NCBI RefSeq assembly: GCF_003696365.1
Contig: NZ_RFFM01000003.1
Coordinates: 62,001-126,000, forward strand
DNA: 64,000 nucleotides
Source of the DNA: Stutzerimonas zhaodongensis
GTDB lineage: Bacteria; Pseudomonadota; Gammaproteobacteria; Pseudomonadales; Pseudomonadaceae
Reading direction: 5' to 3'
Shown here: positions 39,400 to 48,164 of the stretch, one piece after another
Layout of the letters: every line of letters begins with the position of its first letter
Position numbering within the stretch: the stretch's first letter is position 1
Made by a program: the position numbers and the translations under genes
Notes under the pieces: generated by a model
Database searches by the model: none
Seen by the model: the letters and a program-made list of their open reading frames with translations, nothing else
What the model was told of the DNA's origin: nothing

Positions 39400-39711
39400 T
39401 AAATCACCGAATCGATTACAGCTATTCGCACGGGGTGAGGCAGGCTGAGCGCAAAGGGCTGGATTTGCAGATAACTGCTATCGCCGCACAGACGCGCAGG
39501 CGTTCAATGCAGCGAAGATCGCCGGCTCGGTGACACTCAAGCACCACATCTGGGGTGTAGATCACCGCAGCAGCTGACCACAAGCTGAACGGATCTTGAT
39601 CTGAGACAGCCGTTTGGTGATCTGGAATCAGGGATAATCGCGCCACGATGTCGCAGGCCGCATACGCACCCCCGCCAGGCCGTTCCCTATCAATCGCAAG
39701 GTAAGCCACTC

Positions 39712-41100
39712 ATGGACCAAACGCCGAGCTTTAACCGCGCCCTGGTCGAGAAGTACGACCGTCCGGGTCCTCGTTACACCTCCTACCCCACTGCGCCACA
39801 GTTTCATCAGGCGTTCGCCGTTGATGACTACCGCAATGCCGCACAGGAAACCAACGAGGCCGGAACACCAAAGCCGCTATCGGTGTACATCCATATCCCC
39901 TTCTGCAAGAGCCTTTGTTACTACTGCGCCTGCAACAAGATCATCACCCACAAGACCGACCGCGCCGTCGAGTATCTGCAATACCTCAAGCGCGAAATCC
40001 AGATGCAAGCCGCGCTGTTTGACCGCTCGCGCAGGTTGACGCAATTGCATTTGGGTGGCGGCACTCCAACCTATTTCACCAGTGAACAACTGGCCGATCT
40101 CATGGGTTCACTGCATGACGCATTCAACATGGACGACAGTGACAGCCACGAATTTTCTCTGGAAGTGGACCCTCGCACCGTCACGCCTGAACAGATTCAC
40201 CAACTGCGCGAGCTGGGCTTCAATCGCCTGAGTTTTGGCGTGCAGGACTTCGATGAGCAGGTTCAGATCGCCGTCAACCGCATCCAGACCGAAGAGCAGA
40301 CCCGCGAACTGGTCCAGGCCGCACGGGACGCACAGTTCAAATCCATCAGCGTCGACCTCATCTATGGGCTGCCCCTGCAGACGGTGGACAGTTTCAGCGT
40401 CACCCTGGACAAGATCATCGACATCCGCCCAGACCGCATTGCCGCCTACAGTTACGCGCATCTGCCGGAGCTGGTGCGCGCCCAAAAACTGATCCGCCCG
40501 GAAGATATGCCGCCACCGGAGCGCAAGCTCGAATTGCTTGAGCTGACGATCAAGCGTCTGACCGATGCCGGTTACGTCTATATCGGGATGGATCACTTTT
40601 CACTGCCGGATGACGAGCTCACGCTGGCTCGTGCCAATGGCACCCTGCAGCGCAACTTCCAGGGCTACTCGACCCATGCCGATTGCGATCTGATCGGTCT
40701 CGGCATCTCCTCCATCGGTAAAGTCGGCAACAGCTACAGCCAGAACGTGAAGGAGCTGTCGCAGTACTACGCGCGGCTCAACGAAGGGATGTTGCCCGTT
40801 CACCGTGGATACAAGCTCAGCGAGGACGACCGGTTGCGTCGTGATGTGATCATTTCGCTGATGTGTCATGGCCACATCGATTTCGCCGAGATCGAAAACC
40901 GGTACGGCATCGATTTCCGCGAATACTTTGCCGACTCGCTGGCCAAGCTTGACGAGCATGTCGCCGATGGCCTGGTGGAGATAGATGAGGGCAGCGTGCA
41001 ATTGCTACCGCAAGGCCACCTGATGATGCGCAACGTTGCCATGGCGTTCGATGCGTACCTCGGTGGTGAGCAGCGCGGCCGCTTCTCGCGCACGGTTTGA
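39712..41100 (+). CDS. hemN: Oxygen-independent coproporphyrinogen III oxidase
   Basis: 462 residues. It opens RALVEKYDRPGPRYTSYPTA, and CKSLCYYCACN carries the radical-SAM CxxxCxxC cluster site, followed by LHLGGGTPTYF. It converts coproporphyrinogen III to protoporphyrinogen IX without oxygen. The Tyr-rich start and length match true HemN rather than HemW. In P. aeruginosa hemN lies near anr, but here the downstream neighbour is the FAN1 gene. Confidence 0.95.
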   Translation: MDQTPSFNRALVEKYDRPGPRYTSYPTAPQFHQAFAVDDYRNAAQETNEAGTPKPLSVYIHIPFCKSLCYYCACNKIITHKTDRAVEYLQYLKREIQMQAALFDRSRRLTQLHLGGGTPTYFTSEQLADLMGSLHDAFNMDDSDSHEFSLEVDPRTVTPEQIHQLRELGFNRLSFGVQDFDEQVQIAVNRIQTEEQTRELVQAARDAQFKSISVDLIYGLPLQTVDSFSVTLDKIIDIRPDRIAAYSYAHLPELVRAQKLIRPEDMPPPERKLELLELTIKRLTDAGYVYIGMDHFSLPDDELTLARANGTLQRNFQGYSTHADCDLIGLGISSIGKVGNSYSQNVKELSQYYARLNEGMLPVHRGYKLSEDDRLRRDVIISLMCHGHIDFAEIENRYGIDFREYFADSLAKLDEHVADGLVEIDEGSVQLLPQGHLMMRNVAMAFDAYLGGEQRGRFSRTV

Positions 41101-41136
41101 TCCTGGCTAAAGCCAAAAGCTAGACACGTCCACTGC

Positions 41137-41212
41137 ATGGGTATCGCTACGCTCAACCACATCCTACAAGCCAGGCCAGCTCCAGTAGGATGGGGAGCGA
41201 AGCGATACCCAT
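41137..41212. repeat. Palindromic REP-like element
   Basis: A long imperfect inverted repeat: GGGTATCGCT...CATCCTAC on the left (41137-41167) and GTAGGATG...AGCGATACCC on the right (41185-41212), with a 17-nt centre. It lies between hemN and the FAN1 gene. The form is that of dispersed pseudomonad intergenic repeats; copy number cannot be seen here. Confidence 0.65.
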
Positions 41213-41346
41213 CACCCCTGGCAGCCAAGGCGACCTCGGCACTACTCCACCATTGATCGTCCGACCGTTGCCAAAAATGCCGGCAACTGTATAAATACCC
41301 AGTCTCTTGGGCCGACACGCCCTCGTTTCACCGAACCGGACGTTCG

Positions 41347-42987
41347 ATGCGCCAGGCCTTGGAAAACCCCTTCTATTACCTTGACAACTTTCGGCAGGTG
41401 CTCGCCTGGGTGGGTGAGCGCCATGGGGATCTGCTGAATGAATCCGAGCGTTCCTTTCTGGACCGTTTCCAACATGTCCCGCAGGCATCGCAGGCGCTTT
41501 TGGTACGCATGGTCATGCGTAAAGGTGCGCTGTTCCGCGCCAGTAAACTCAGCTACGCCGAAATCGGCTGTCCTATTCGAGCCTCTGAAACGCTTGTCGA
41601 ACAGGGGTGGATCGAACCCGACCCAACGCTGGATCTCATCCAGCTGTTCGGGCTGCTGAAAAAGGAAGAACTCATCCGCGTGTTCGGTGCACGGCTCAGC
41701 AGCCAACGCAAAAGCGACCTGCTGCAAGCTCTTGTGACTGAGCATCCCCAACCTAAACCATTCGCCCACTGGTGCGAGGCGCTTGGCGATGTGGCGTTCG
41801 GTTTGACCATCAACGATCTGTGCGACCGGCTTAGGCTGATGTTCTTCGGGAATATTCATCAGGACTGGTCCGAATTCGTGCTGGCCGACCTGGGCATTTT
41901 TCGTTATGAACAGGTAGCCTTTTCCCCGGAGTCCCGTGCGTTTCATAAGCGAGCGGACGTAGACGCCTACCTACATCTGCACCGGTGCCGTGAGCGCTTC
42001 GAGGCGGGCGAGCCGGTCGATTCGGTGCTGATGGACGTGCCTACCGCGCCCTATGCCAACGACTGGCTGGAAAACCGTCGCGGCAAGCTGTTGCTCGCTA
42101 TTGCACGGCAATGCGAGCGAGTCGGCGACTTATCCCAGGCGCTGCGTCTGCATTCAGCCAATCGCTATCCGGGGGCGCGAGAACGAGCCATACGGGTGCT
42201 GGAGCGCTGTGAGCAACCAGAGGTCGCCTTGCAGTTGGCACTGACTGCCGAGGCTGCGCCTGAAAGCGAGCATGAGGCCCAACAGTTGCAGCGCATCCTG
42301 CCACGTTTGCGCCGAGCCCTCGGCGGTCCTGCCTCGCGTCGAGCAGGCATGGCCCAGCCGGTGCGCATCGATCTGATACTGTCCAGGCTGGAGGGACGAA
42401 GCGTCGAACGCGCTGTTCAGGAACACCTGACCTGCAGCGATGCGCCGGTTTATTACGTGGAAAACGCGCTGATCAACTCCATGCTCGGCATGTTGTGTTG
42501 GGATGCGATCTTTGCGCCTTTGCCGGGCGCCTTCTTCCACCCCTTCCACGCGGCGCCTGCTGACCTCGCCAGGCCAGATTTCCACAAACGCCGCGCCGGG
42601 CTGTTCGATGAATGTCTGAGCAAGCTTGGCACGGGCGAATACCGTGACTGCATACGCCGTGTGTTTCGCGAGAAGTTCGGCCTGCAATCACAGTTCGTCA
42701 GCTGGGGGCTCTTTGACGAAACACTGTTGGAGCTTGCGCTCGATTGCATCCCAGCCGAGCACTTGGAGGCATTCTTCCAGCGCATTCTTCTGGACGTTCC
42801 CAATCATCGCAGCGGTTTGCCGGATCTCATTCAGTTCTGGCCAGCCGAGCGACGCTATCAACTGATAGAAGTCAAAGGCCCAGGTGACCGACTGCAGGAC
42901 AACCAGAAACGCTGGATAGACTTTGCGCAGCGTCATCAGGTGCCGATTGCCGTCTGCTACGTGCAATGGGCCGAGGTCGTGTCGTGA
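41347..42987 (+). CDS. FAN1-type VRR-NUC nuclease
   Basis: 546 residues, the length of bacterial FAN1. The C-terminal VRR-NUC domain has the PD-(D/E)XK core: GLPDLIQFW with D493 and LIEVKGPGDRLQDNQ with E508 and K510. The N-terminal part has the SAP-like and TPR-like helical repeats expected of FAN1. By family knowledge it cuts 5' flaps and unhooks DNA interstrand crosslinks. Its stop overlaps the GTG start of the helicase gene by 4 nt. Confidence 0.9.
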   Translation: MRQALENPFYYLDNFRQVLAWVGERHGDLLNESERSFLDRFQHVPQASQALLVRMVMRKGALFRASKLSYAEIGCPIRASETLVEQGWIEPDPTLDLIQLFGLLKKEELIRVFGARLSSQRKSDLLQALVTEHPQPKPFAHWCEALGDVAFGLTINDLCDRLRLMFFGNIHQDWSEFVLADLGIFRYEQVAFSPESRAFHKRADVDAYLHLHRCRERFEAGEPVDSVLMDVPTAPYANDWLENRRGKLLLAIARQCERVGDLSQALRLHSANRYPGARERAIRVLERCEQPEVALQLALTAEAAPESEHEAQQLQRILPRLRRALGGPASRRAGMAQPVRIDLILSRLEGRSVERAVQEHLTCSDAPVYYVENALINSMLGMLCWDAIFAPLPGAFFHPFHAAPADLARPDFHKRRAGLFDECLSKLGTGEYRDCIRRVFREKFGLQSQFVSWGLFDETLLELALDCIPAEHLEAFFQRILLDVPNHRSGLPDLIQFWPAERRYQLIEVKGPGDRLQDNQKRWIDFAQRHQVPIAVCYVQWAEVVS

Positions 42988-45242
42988 CTTATCGGGTCGC
43001 CGTTCGCGCCCTGTGCGAATTCACCGCAAAGCAGGGTGACCTGGATCTGCGCTTCACGCCCTCTCCGACAGCTCTGGAAGGTATGGCTGGCCATGCCACG
43101 GTCACAGCCCGACGCGCTAATGGCTACGAGCGTGAAGTAACCCTCGAAGGCAGCTACGGCACCCTCCAGGTGCGCGGCCGGGCAGACGGTTTCGACCCTG
43201 GAAAGAACCGGTTGGAGGAGATCAAGACATACCGCGGCGATCTGGACAGGCAACCGGCCAATCACCGTCATCTGCACTGGGCTCAGGCGAAGGTTTACGG
43301 CTGGCTGCTCTGCGAAGCGCGCTACCTGCAAACACTCGATATTGCGCTCGTGTACTTCGACGTTGTGACCCAGAAGGAAACGCTGCTGGTTGAAACCTTC
43401 AGCGCGGAAACGTTGCAGGATTTCTTCGTGGCTCAGTGCAGGGCCTTCATCGCTTGGGCCGAGCAGGAGCAGTCGCACCGTGCCGAGCGGGATCAGGCGC
43501 TTAGGGCGATGCGCTTCCCTTATGGAGAGTTCCGGCTCGGTCAACGCCAACTTGCAGAGGCGGTCTATAAATCCGTATGCACCGGGACCCACCTGATGGC
43601 GCAGGCCCCGACGGGTATCGGCAAGACACTCGCCACTCTGTTCCCCCAGTTGAAGGCTGTTCCCGGTCAGCAACTCGACAAGCTCTTCTTCCTTACCGCC
43701 AAGACGTCTGGGCGACAGCTCGCGCTCGATGCAGTGAAGAGTCTGTCGAGCGAATCGATGCCGCTACGGTCACTGGAACTCATCGCGCGAGACAAGGCAT
43801 GCGAGCATCCGGACAAGGCGTGCCATGGAGAATCCTGCCCGCTCGCGCGTGGCTTCTACGACCGGCTTCCCGCGGCCCGCGCTGAAGCCGTCAACCAGCG
43901 ATTTCTGGATCAGACGCAGGTGCGCAGGGTCGCGCTCGCCCATGGGATCTGCCCCTATTACCTCAGCCAGGAACTGACCCGGTGGGTTGACGTGGTGGTG
44001 GGAGACTACAACTACTACTTCGATCTCAGCGCTCTGCTCTACAGCCTTACACTGCTCAATCAGTGGCGCGTGGGCGTGCTGGTCGACGAGGCGCACAACC
44101 TCCTTGAGCGCGGGAGAGGCATGTACAGCGCTGAGCTTGATTCCAACCAGATCAGAGGGTTACGCAAGACTCTTCCAGCATTTTTGAAGCGACCCATCGA
44201 GCGTGTGCTACGTGCCTGGAGCGACCTACACCGGGAACAGGTCGCCGAATATCAGGTACTCCCGGATCTGCCATACAAGCTCATCAATGCACTGCAACAC
44301 GCTGTGAACGCTATCACCGAATACATGGGGGAAGACCCGGCTGGTCTAGCCCCGGCGTTGCTGACGGCATACTTCAATGCCATGCATTTCTGCCGATTGG
44401 CCGAGGAGTTCGGCGAGCATTCACTGATAGACTGCACACTGGTTTCGGGGCCCGACCGCAATCGCACGAAAGCCTCGGTCCTCTGCATTCGCAATGTGCT
44501 TCCCGCCCCCTTTCTCACTGCTCGTATTCGGGAAGCCCGCTCATGCGTGCTGTTTTCCGCCACGTTGGCGCCGCAACGGTTTTATGCCGATACCCTGGGC
44601 GTGCCGCGCAATCACGTCTGGATTGATGTGGAGTCACCCTTTCGGCCAGAGCAATTGCACGTCCGATTGGCGCGCAATATCTCTACGCGCTACCGGGACC
44701 GTTACGCTTCCTTGCAGCCCATCGTGGACCTGATAGCCGAGCAGTATCGAGAGCGCCCAGGGAACTATCTCGCCTTCTTCAGCAGCTTCGATTATCTGCA
44801 ACAGGTAACCACTCTGCTCAGTGCACAGCACCCTGACCTGCCCTACTGGGAGCAGACTCGCAGCATGCAGGAGACTGCACGCACCGCCTTTCTCGAGCGT
44901 TTTACCGAGCAGAGCAGCGGTATCGGATTCGCCGTATTGGGCGGCGCTTTTTCTGAAGGAATCGATCTGCCCGGCAAGCGTTTGATTGGCGCTTTCGTGG
45001 CAACCCTGGGCCTGCCGCAGATCAATCCGGTAAATGAGCAGATGAAGGCAAGGATGGATCAGCTGTTTGGCGCCGGTTACGACTACACCTACCTCTACCC
45101 CGGCCTGCAAAAGGTGGTGCAGGCGGCTGGCCGAGTGATCCGCACGACGGAAGACGCCGGAATCCTTCATCTCATCGACGACCGCTTCGCTCGTTCACAG
45201 GTCAGACGACTGCTGCCGGGCTGGTGGCCTAACCCAGCCTAA
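42984..45242 (+). CDS. PD-(D/E)XK nuclease-fused DinG/XPD-like Fe-S DNA helicase
   Basis: 752 residues from the GTG at 42984, which forms a GTGA overlap with the FAN1-type stop and has GAGG 7 nt upstream; an ATG at 42966 is the alternative. Residues about 1-150 look like a Cas4/RecB-type nuclease (GRADGF, LEEIKTYRGD, HWAQAKVYGWLL). The helicase part has Walker A APTGIGKT (K214), Fe-S cysteines in CEHPDKACHGESC and GICPYY, VDEAHN (D368) and QAAGRVIRT. It is a 5'-3' helicase of the Rad3 group by family. Tight coupling to the FAN1 gene suggests joint repair of crosslinked or flapped DNA. Confidence 0.88.
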   Translation: MTYRVAVRALCEFTAKQGDLDLRFTPSPTALEGMAGHATVTARRANGYEREVTLEGSYGTLQVRGRADGFDPGKNRLEEIKTYRGDLDRQPANHRHLHWAQAKVYGWLLCEARYLQTLDIALVYFDVVTQKETLLVETFSAETLQDFFVAQCRAFIAWAEQEQSHRAERDQALRAMRFPYGEFRLGQRQLAEAVYKSVCTGTHLMAQAPTGIGKTLATLFPQLKAVPGQQLDKLFFLTAKTSGRQLALDAVKSLSSESMPLRSLELIARDKACEHPDKACHGESCPLARGFYDRLPAARAEAVNQRFLDQTQVRRVALAHGICPYYLSQELTRWVDVVVGDYNYYFDLSALLYSLTLLNQWRVGVLVDEAHNLLERGRGMYSAELDSNQIRGLRKTLPAFLKRPIERVLRAWSDLHREQVAEYQVLPDLPYKLINALQHAVNAITEYMGEDPAGLAPALLTAYFNAMHFCRLAEEFGEHSLIDCTLVSGPDRNRTKASVLCIRNVLPAPFLTARIREARSCVLFSATLAPQRFYADTLGVPRNHVWIDVESPFRPEQLHVRLARNISTRYRDRYASLQPIVDLIAEQYRERPGNYLAFFSSFDYLQQVTTLLSAQHPDLPYWEQTRSMQETARTAFLERFTEQSSGIGFAVLGGAFSEGIDLPGKRLIGAFVATLGLPQINPVNEQMKARMDQLFGAGYDYTYLYPGLQKVVQAAGRVIRTTEDAGILHLIDDRFARSQVRRLLPGWWPNPA

Positions 45243-45372
45243 TTCAGAGCAGAGTACGAAGCGCAAGGAATGGAGCTGCTCTCTCCTGCAGCCTAGTCTT
45301 GCGAGACCTGCACGCGACCTGCTTACCCTACTAGACCAAAGTCTGAGACCTAACAATTCTTTACAAATTGAA

Positions 45373-45400
45373 TTGACAAGCCTTGCTCGGTAGCCATAAT
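45373..45400 (+). promoter_or_regulatory. Sigma-70 promoter of the oprD-type porin
   Basis: -35 TTGACA (45373-45378), 16-nt spacer, -10 CATAAT (45395-45400). The operator-like repeat begins 7 nt downstream. Confidence 0.65.
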
Positions 45401-45407
45401 CCGATAC

Positions 45408-45427
45408 GTCGTCAGACAACTGATAAC
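45408..45427. promoter_or_regulatory. Operator-like inverted repeat upstream of porin
   Basis: GTCGTCAGACAACTGATAAC. Arms of 8 nt (6 of 8 complementary) around ACAA. It matches the udh site at 16 of 20 positions and lies at the expected transcription start. Confidence 0.6.
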
Positions 45428-45540
45428 GATTTCGTTGCCTGATGAGCGCCGTTCCAAAATCGCGGCTGCGCTACATCCCGCCTCGTCTTAGGCCTTGGCC
45501 GCACGAGGTGGACTACTTAAAAAAAGGGAGCACAACAACA

Positions 45541-46809
45541 ATGACCCCACGTAATCCTCTGTCTGTCGCCGTATTCGCAGGCACTCTGTCTCTGGCACTT
45601 GGCATTCCTGCCACTGCCAGCGCTGCAGGCTTCGTCGAAGACACCAAGGTCACGGTCAACGCACGTAACTTTTATCACAACCGAAATTTCATCAACGACG
45701 CTCCTGTTACTGCAGGCAAGGAACGTAACAAAGCCGAAGAATGGACTCAGAGCTTCATTCTGAACGTTCAGTCCGGTTACACACCCGGCCCGGTCGGTTT
45801 CGGTGTAGACGTGCTTGCTGGCGTTGCAGTCAAGCTTGATGGGGGTCGCGGTACTTTCGGTACCGGCTTGCTACCGCGCCACAGAGACGGCCGCCCTGCC
45901 GATGATTTTGGCCGCCTGGGCGTGGCCGCCAAAGCCAAGTTCTCCAATACCGAGCTGAAAGTGGGTGAGTTCATGCCGGTGCTGCCGATCCTGCGTAGCG
46001 ACGATGGTCGTTCGCTGCCACAGACCTTCGAAGGTGGCATGGTCACCTCCAAGGAAATCGCCGGCTTGAGCCTCTATGGTGGTCAGTTCCGCCAGAACAG
46101 CCCGCGCGACGACGCCAGCATGGAAGACATGGTCTACAACGGCGGCGCATCCGACCGTTTCAACTTCCTCGGTGGTGAATACGCCTTCAACGATAACCGC
46201 ACCACTGTTGGTCTCTGGACCGCTGAGTTGAAGGACGTCTACGAACAGCAGTATGTTCAGTTTCTGCACAATCAGCCGCTGAGCGATGATCTGGCACTGA
46301 CTGCGAATATCGGCTACTTCCAGGGCGAAGACGACGGCAGCGCGCGCGGCGGCAAGCTGGACAACAAGACCTACTCAGGCCTGTTCGGCTTGAAGACCGG
46401 CGGCAACACCTTCTATGTTGGCCTGCAGAAGGTCAGCGGCGACACTGGCTGGATGCGCGTCAATGGCACCAGTGGTGGAACGCTGGCTAACGACAGCTTC
46501 AACAACGCCTACGATGCGGCCGGCGAGCGCTCCTGGCAGCTGCGCCATGACTACAACTTCGCCGCAATGGGCGTGCCTGGCCTGACCCTGATGAACCGCT
46601 ATATCAAAGGCGACAACATCGAACTGGCTGGCGATGCCGAAGGCAAAGAGTGGGGCCGCGAAAGCGAATTGGCCTATACCGTTCAGAGCGGTCCGGCCAA
46701 GAACCTCAACATCAAATGGCGTAACTCCAGCATCCGCCGTGATTTCGGCAGTGCCAATGACTGGGACGAGAACCGTCTGATCATCAACTATCCGTTGTCC
46801 ATTCTGTAA
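45541..46809 (+). CDS. OprD-family outer membrane porin
   Basis: 422 residues from ATG 45541 (GGGAG about 10 nt upstream); the in-frame ATG at 45442 would bury the signal peptide. A Sec signal (SVAVFAGTLSLALGIPATASA) precedes an OprD barrel: FVEDTKVTVNARNFY, the LKVGEFMPVLPIL segment, YGGQF, and the aromatic C-terminal strand ending YPLSIL. OprD porins take up small carboxylates. Its shared operator with the aldarate genes suggests uptake of uronate or aldarate. A strong terminator follows. Confidence 0.92.
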   Translation: MTPRNPLSVAVFAGTLSLALGIPATASAAGFVEDTKVTVNARNFYHNRNFINDAPVTAGKERNKAEEWTQSFILNVQSGYTPGPVGFGVDVLAGVAVKLDGGRGTFGTGLLPRHRDGRPADDFGRLGVAAKAKFSNTELKVGEFMPVLPILRSDDGRSLPQTFEGGMVTSKEIAGLSLYGGQFRQNSPRDDASMEDMVYNGGASDRFNFLGGEYAFNDNRTTVGLWTAELKDVYEQQYVQFLHNQPLSDDLALTANIGYFQGEDDGSARGGKLDNKTYSGLFGLKTGGNTFYVGLQKVSGDTGWMRVNGTSGGTLANDSFNNAYDAAGERSWQLRHDYNFAAMGVPGLTLMNRYIKGDNIELAGDAEGKEWGRESELAYTVQSGPAKNLNIKWRNSSIRRDFGSANDWDENRLIINYPLSIL

Positions 46810-46862
46810 GCGGCTCCACCACGCTGGACGCAACTCTCCTCGCTCCTGTTGCGGAAACTTTC

Positions 46863-46888
46863 GCCCGTCCTTGTGACGGGCTTTTTTT
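46863..46888 (+). terminator. Rho-independent terminator of porin gene
   Basis: GCCCGTC/GACGGGC stem with a 5-nt loop and seven Ts. Confidence 0.92.
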
Positions 46889-46990
46889 GCTAAGCAACAA
46901 GATGGAGCGCGGCACCGAGAGGCGGAAGCATCGCGCTATTGGTCGATAGGTTTTGAGCCGATGCGGGCCGTGCGCGTGCTCAGCGCCTGA

Positions 46991-47014
46991 CCGCAAGCAA
47001 GCTGGCTCCTACAG
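46991..47014. repeat. Partial Pseudomonas REP-like sequence
   Basis: CCGCAAGCAAGCTGGCTCCT followed by ACAG, close to the CCGCGAGCAAGCTCGCTCCTACA form of pseudomonad REPs. It sits between the porin terminator and the 3' end of the epimerase-like gene. Confidence 0.5.
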
Positions 47015-47060
47015 GTGAGGGTGGGACATTAGGCGTATCGTGTTCTACCCGCCTGTGGCG

Positions 47061-47978
47061 CTACACGTTGGAAGCGGCGGTTCGCTGGATATGGAGCCGG
47101 CAGGTAGCCTGCATTGTTTCACCAGGCGCCAAGGTGCACGTTCCGTTGGCGGCCGGGTCTTGCATGCACAAGGCGTTGTTGGCATGGGAAACCGGCTCGA
47201 CTGCAAAGAAACCCATCTCAGCCGGCGGCGTGAATACCACCAGGTGATCGAGGGCTTCGCTGGCATCCATGGTCACCTCGACGCCCTCCTCCGGCCAATG
47301 GACCCGGACAGGCTCGGTGCGACCTATGAAGCAGTTGTCCAGCCCCGGCTCATGCAAAGACCGAGCGATGGAAAAGTCCCATTCCGGAGGAATCTCTGAT
47401 TGATGCGATGGCAAGTTACGCGAGTCGCTCCGCCAGACCGATTGCGCCGTGAATTGAAGCCGACATTCTCCATGGCGCAGGAAGTATGGATGCCAGCCGA
47501 GGCCGGCAGGCATCGACCGAGCGTCGGTATTTCGCAATCTGAGCTCAAGCGCTACGCCGCCATCGTTGAGCCGGATCTCATGCTCGACCTCGAATGCGAA
47601 CGGCCAATCGAGGGCGCCTTCCCCCTCGGGTTGATGAGCAAGTGTCAGCTTCAGGCTAGCCGATCCCTGCTCCGCGACACTCCAGGCTCGTTTCCAGGCA
47701 ACGCCATGGATTGGCAATGGATGCTCGGCTGAAAGACTTCGAAGCGGATAGCGTTGCCCTTCATGCTCGAAGGCACCATCTCCTACCCTGTTGGAAAACG
47801 GTGCAAGAACGAAGCAGCCGGTACGGCGTACGCTGTCGGAGCCATCCCACGGGCGCAGAACGTCGAATCCAGCGATGCTGAGTCGCGTGATCGCGCCGCC
47901 CAATTCCGGACAGACCGACAACGCCAGTAGGCCATCTTTCAGTTCGATTTCGGTCAGCACTGATTGGTGATAGATCAC
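47061..47978 (-). CDS. Aldose 1-epimerase-like protein
   Basis: 305 residues of the galactose mutarotase superfamily: APFSNRVGDGAFEHEGQRY near the N-terminus, PIHGVAWKRAW (first His), GLGWHPYF (catalytic His) and FAVEPVSHANNA (catalytic Glu). The family interconverts alpha and beta anomers of sugars. Beside uronate genes it may supply the anomer used by uronate dehydrogenase (inference). A CATAC-N7-GTATG repeat lies about 25 bp upstream of its start. Confidence 0.87.
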   Translation of the reverse strand: MIYHQSVLTEIELKDGLLALSVCPELGGAITRLSIAGFDVLRPWDGSDSVRRTGCFVLAPFSNRVGDGAFEHEGQRYPLRSLSAEHPLPIHGVAWKRAWSVAEQGSASLKLTLAHQPEGEGALDWPFAFEVEHEIRLNDGGVALELRLRNTDARSMPAGLGWHPYFLRHGECRLQFTAQSVWRSDSRNLPSHQSEIPPEWDFSIARSLHEPGLDNCFIGRTEPVRVHWPEEGVEVTMDASEALDHLVVFTPPAEMGFFAVEPVSHANNALCMQDPAANGTCTLAPGETMQATCRLHIQRTAASNV

Positions 47979-48164
47979 GGCTGCGGCTCCGATAGCGAGC
48001 GCATACCACTCGCGTATGTATTAGAAAAGGCGCCCTACATTTGCAAGCTTGTGACTCGCAGTATTGGACGCCATGAAGGGTGTAGCTGAAGGGTGGGATC
48101 ACGCCTTGTAAGCGAGGGCCCTGATGGCGCAGCCATCTCGATCTGCTCGCACTGGTTAGCACGA

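Larger units (their letters stand above)
39032..39711. other. 680-bp intergenic region galU/hemN, no gene seen
   Basis: Divergent control region. Small open frames on the minus strand (39180-39392 and 39422-39709) show no family resemblance and no clear ribosome sites. Two sequences resembling FNR/Anr boxes are listed separately. The length is unusual for this compact genome, so a small RNA is possible but not shown. Confidence 0.5.

Noticed and set aside
39422..39709. 95-codon minus-strand frame upstream of hemN
   Set aside because: No family resemblance, poor ribosome site, and it covers the hemN leader.
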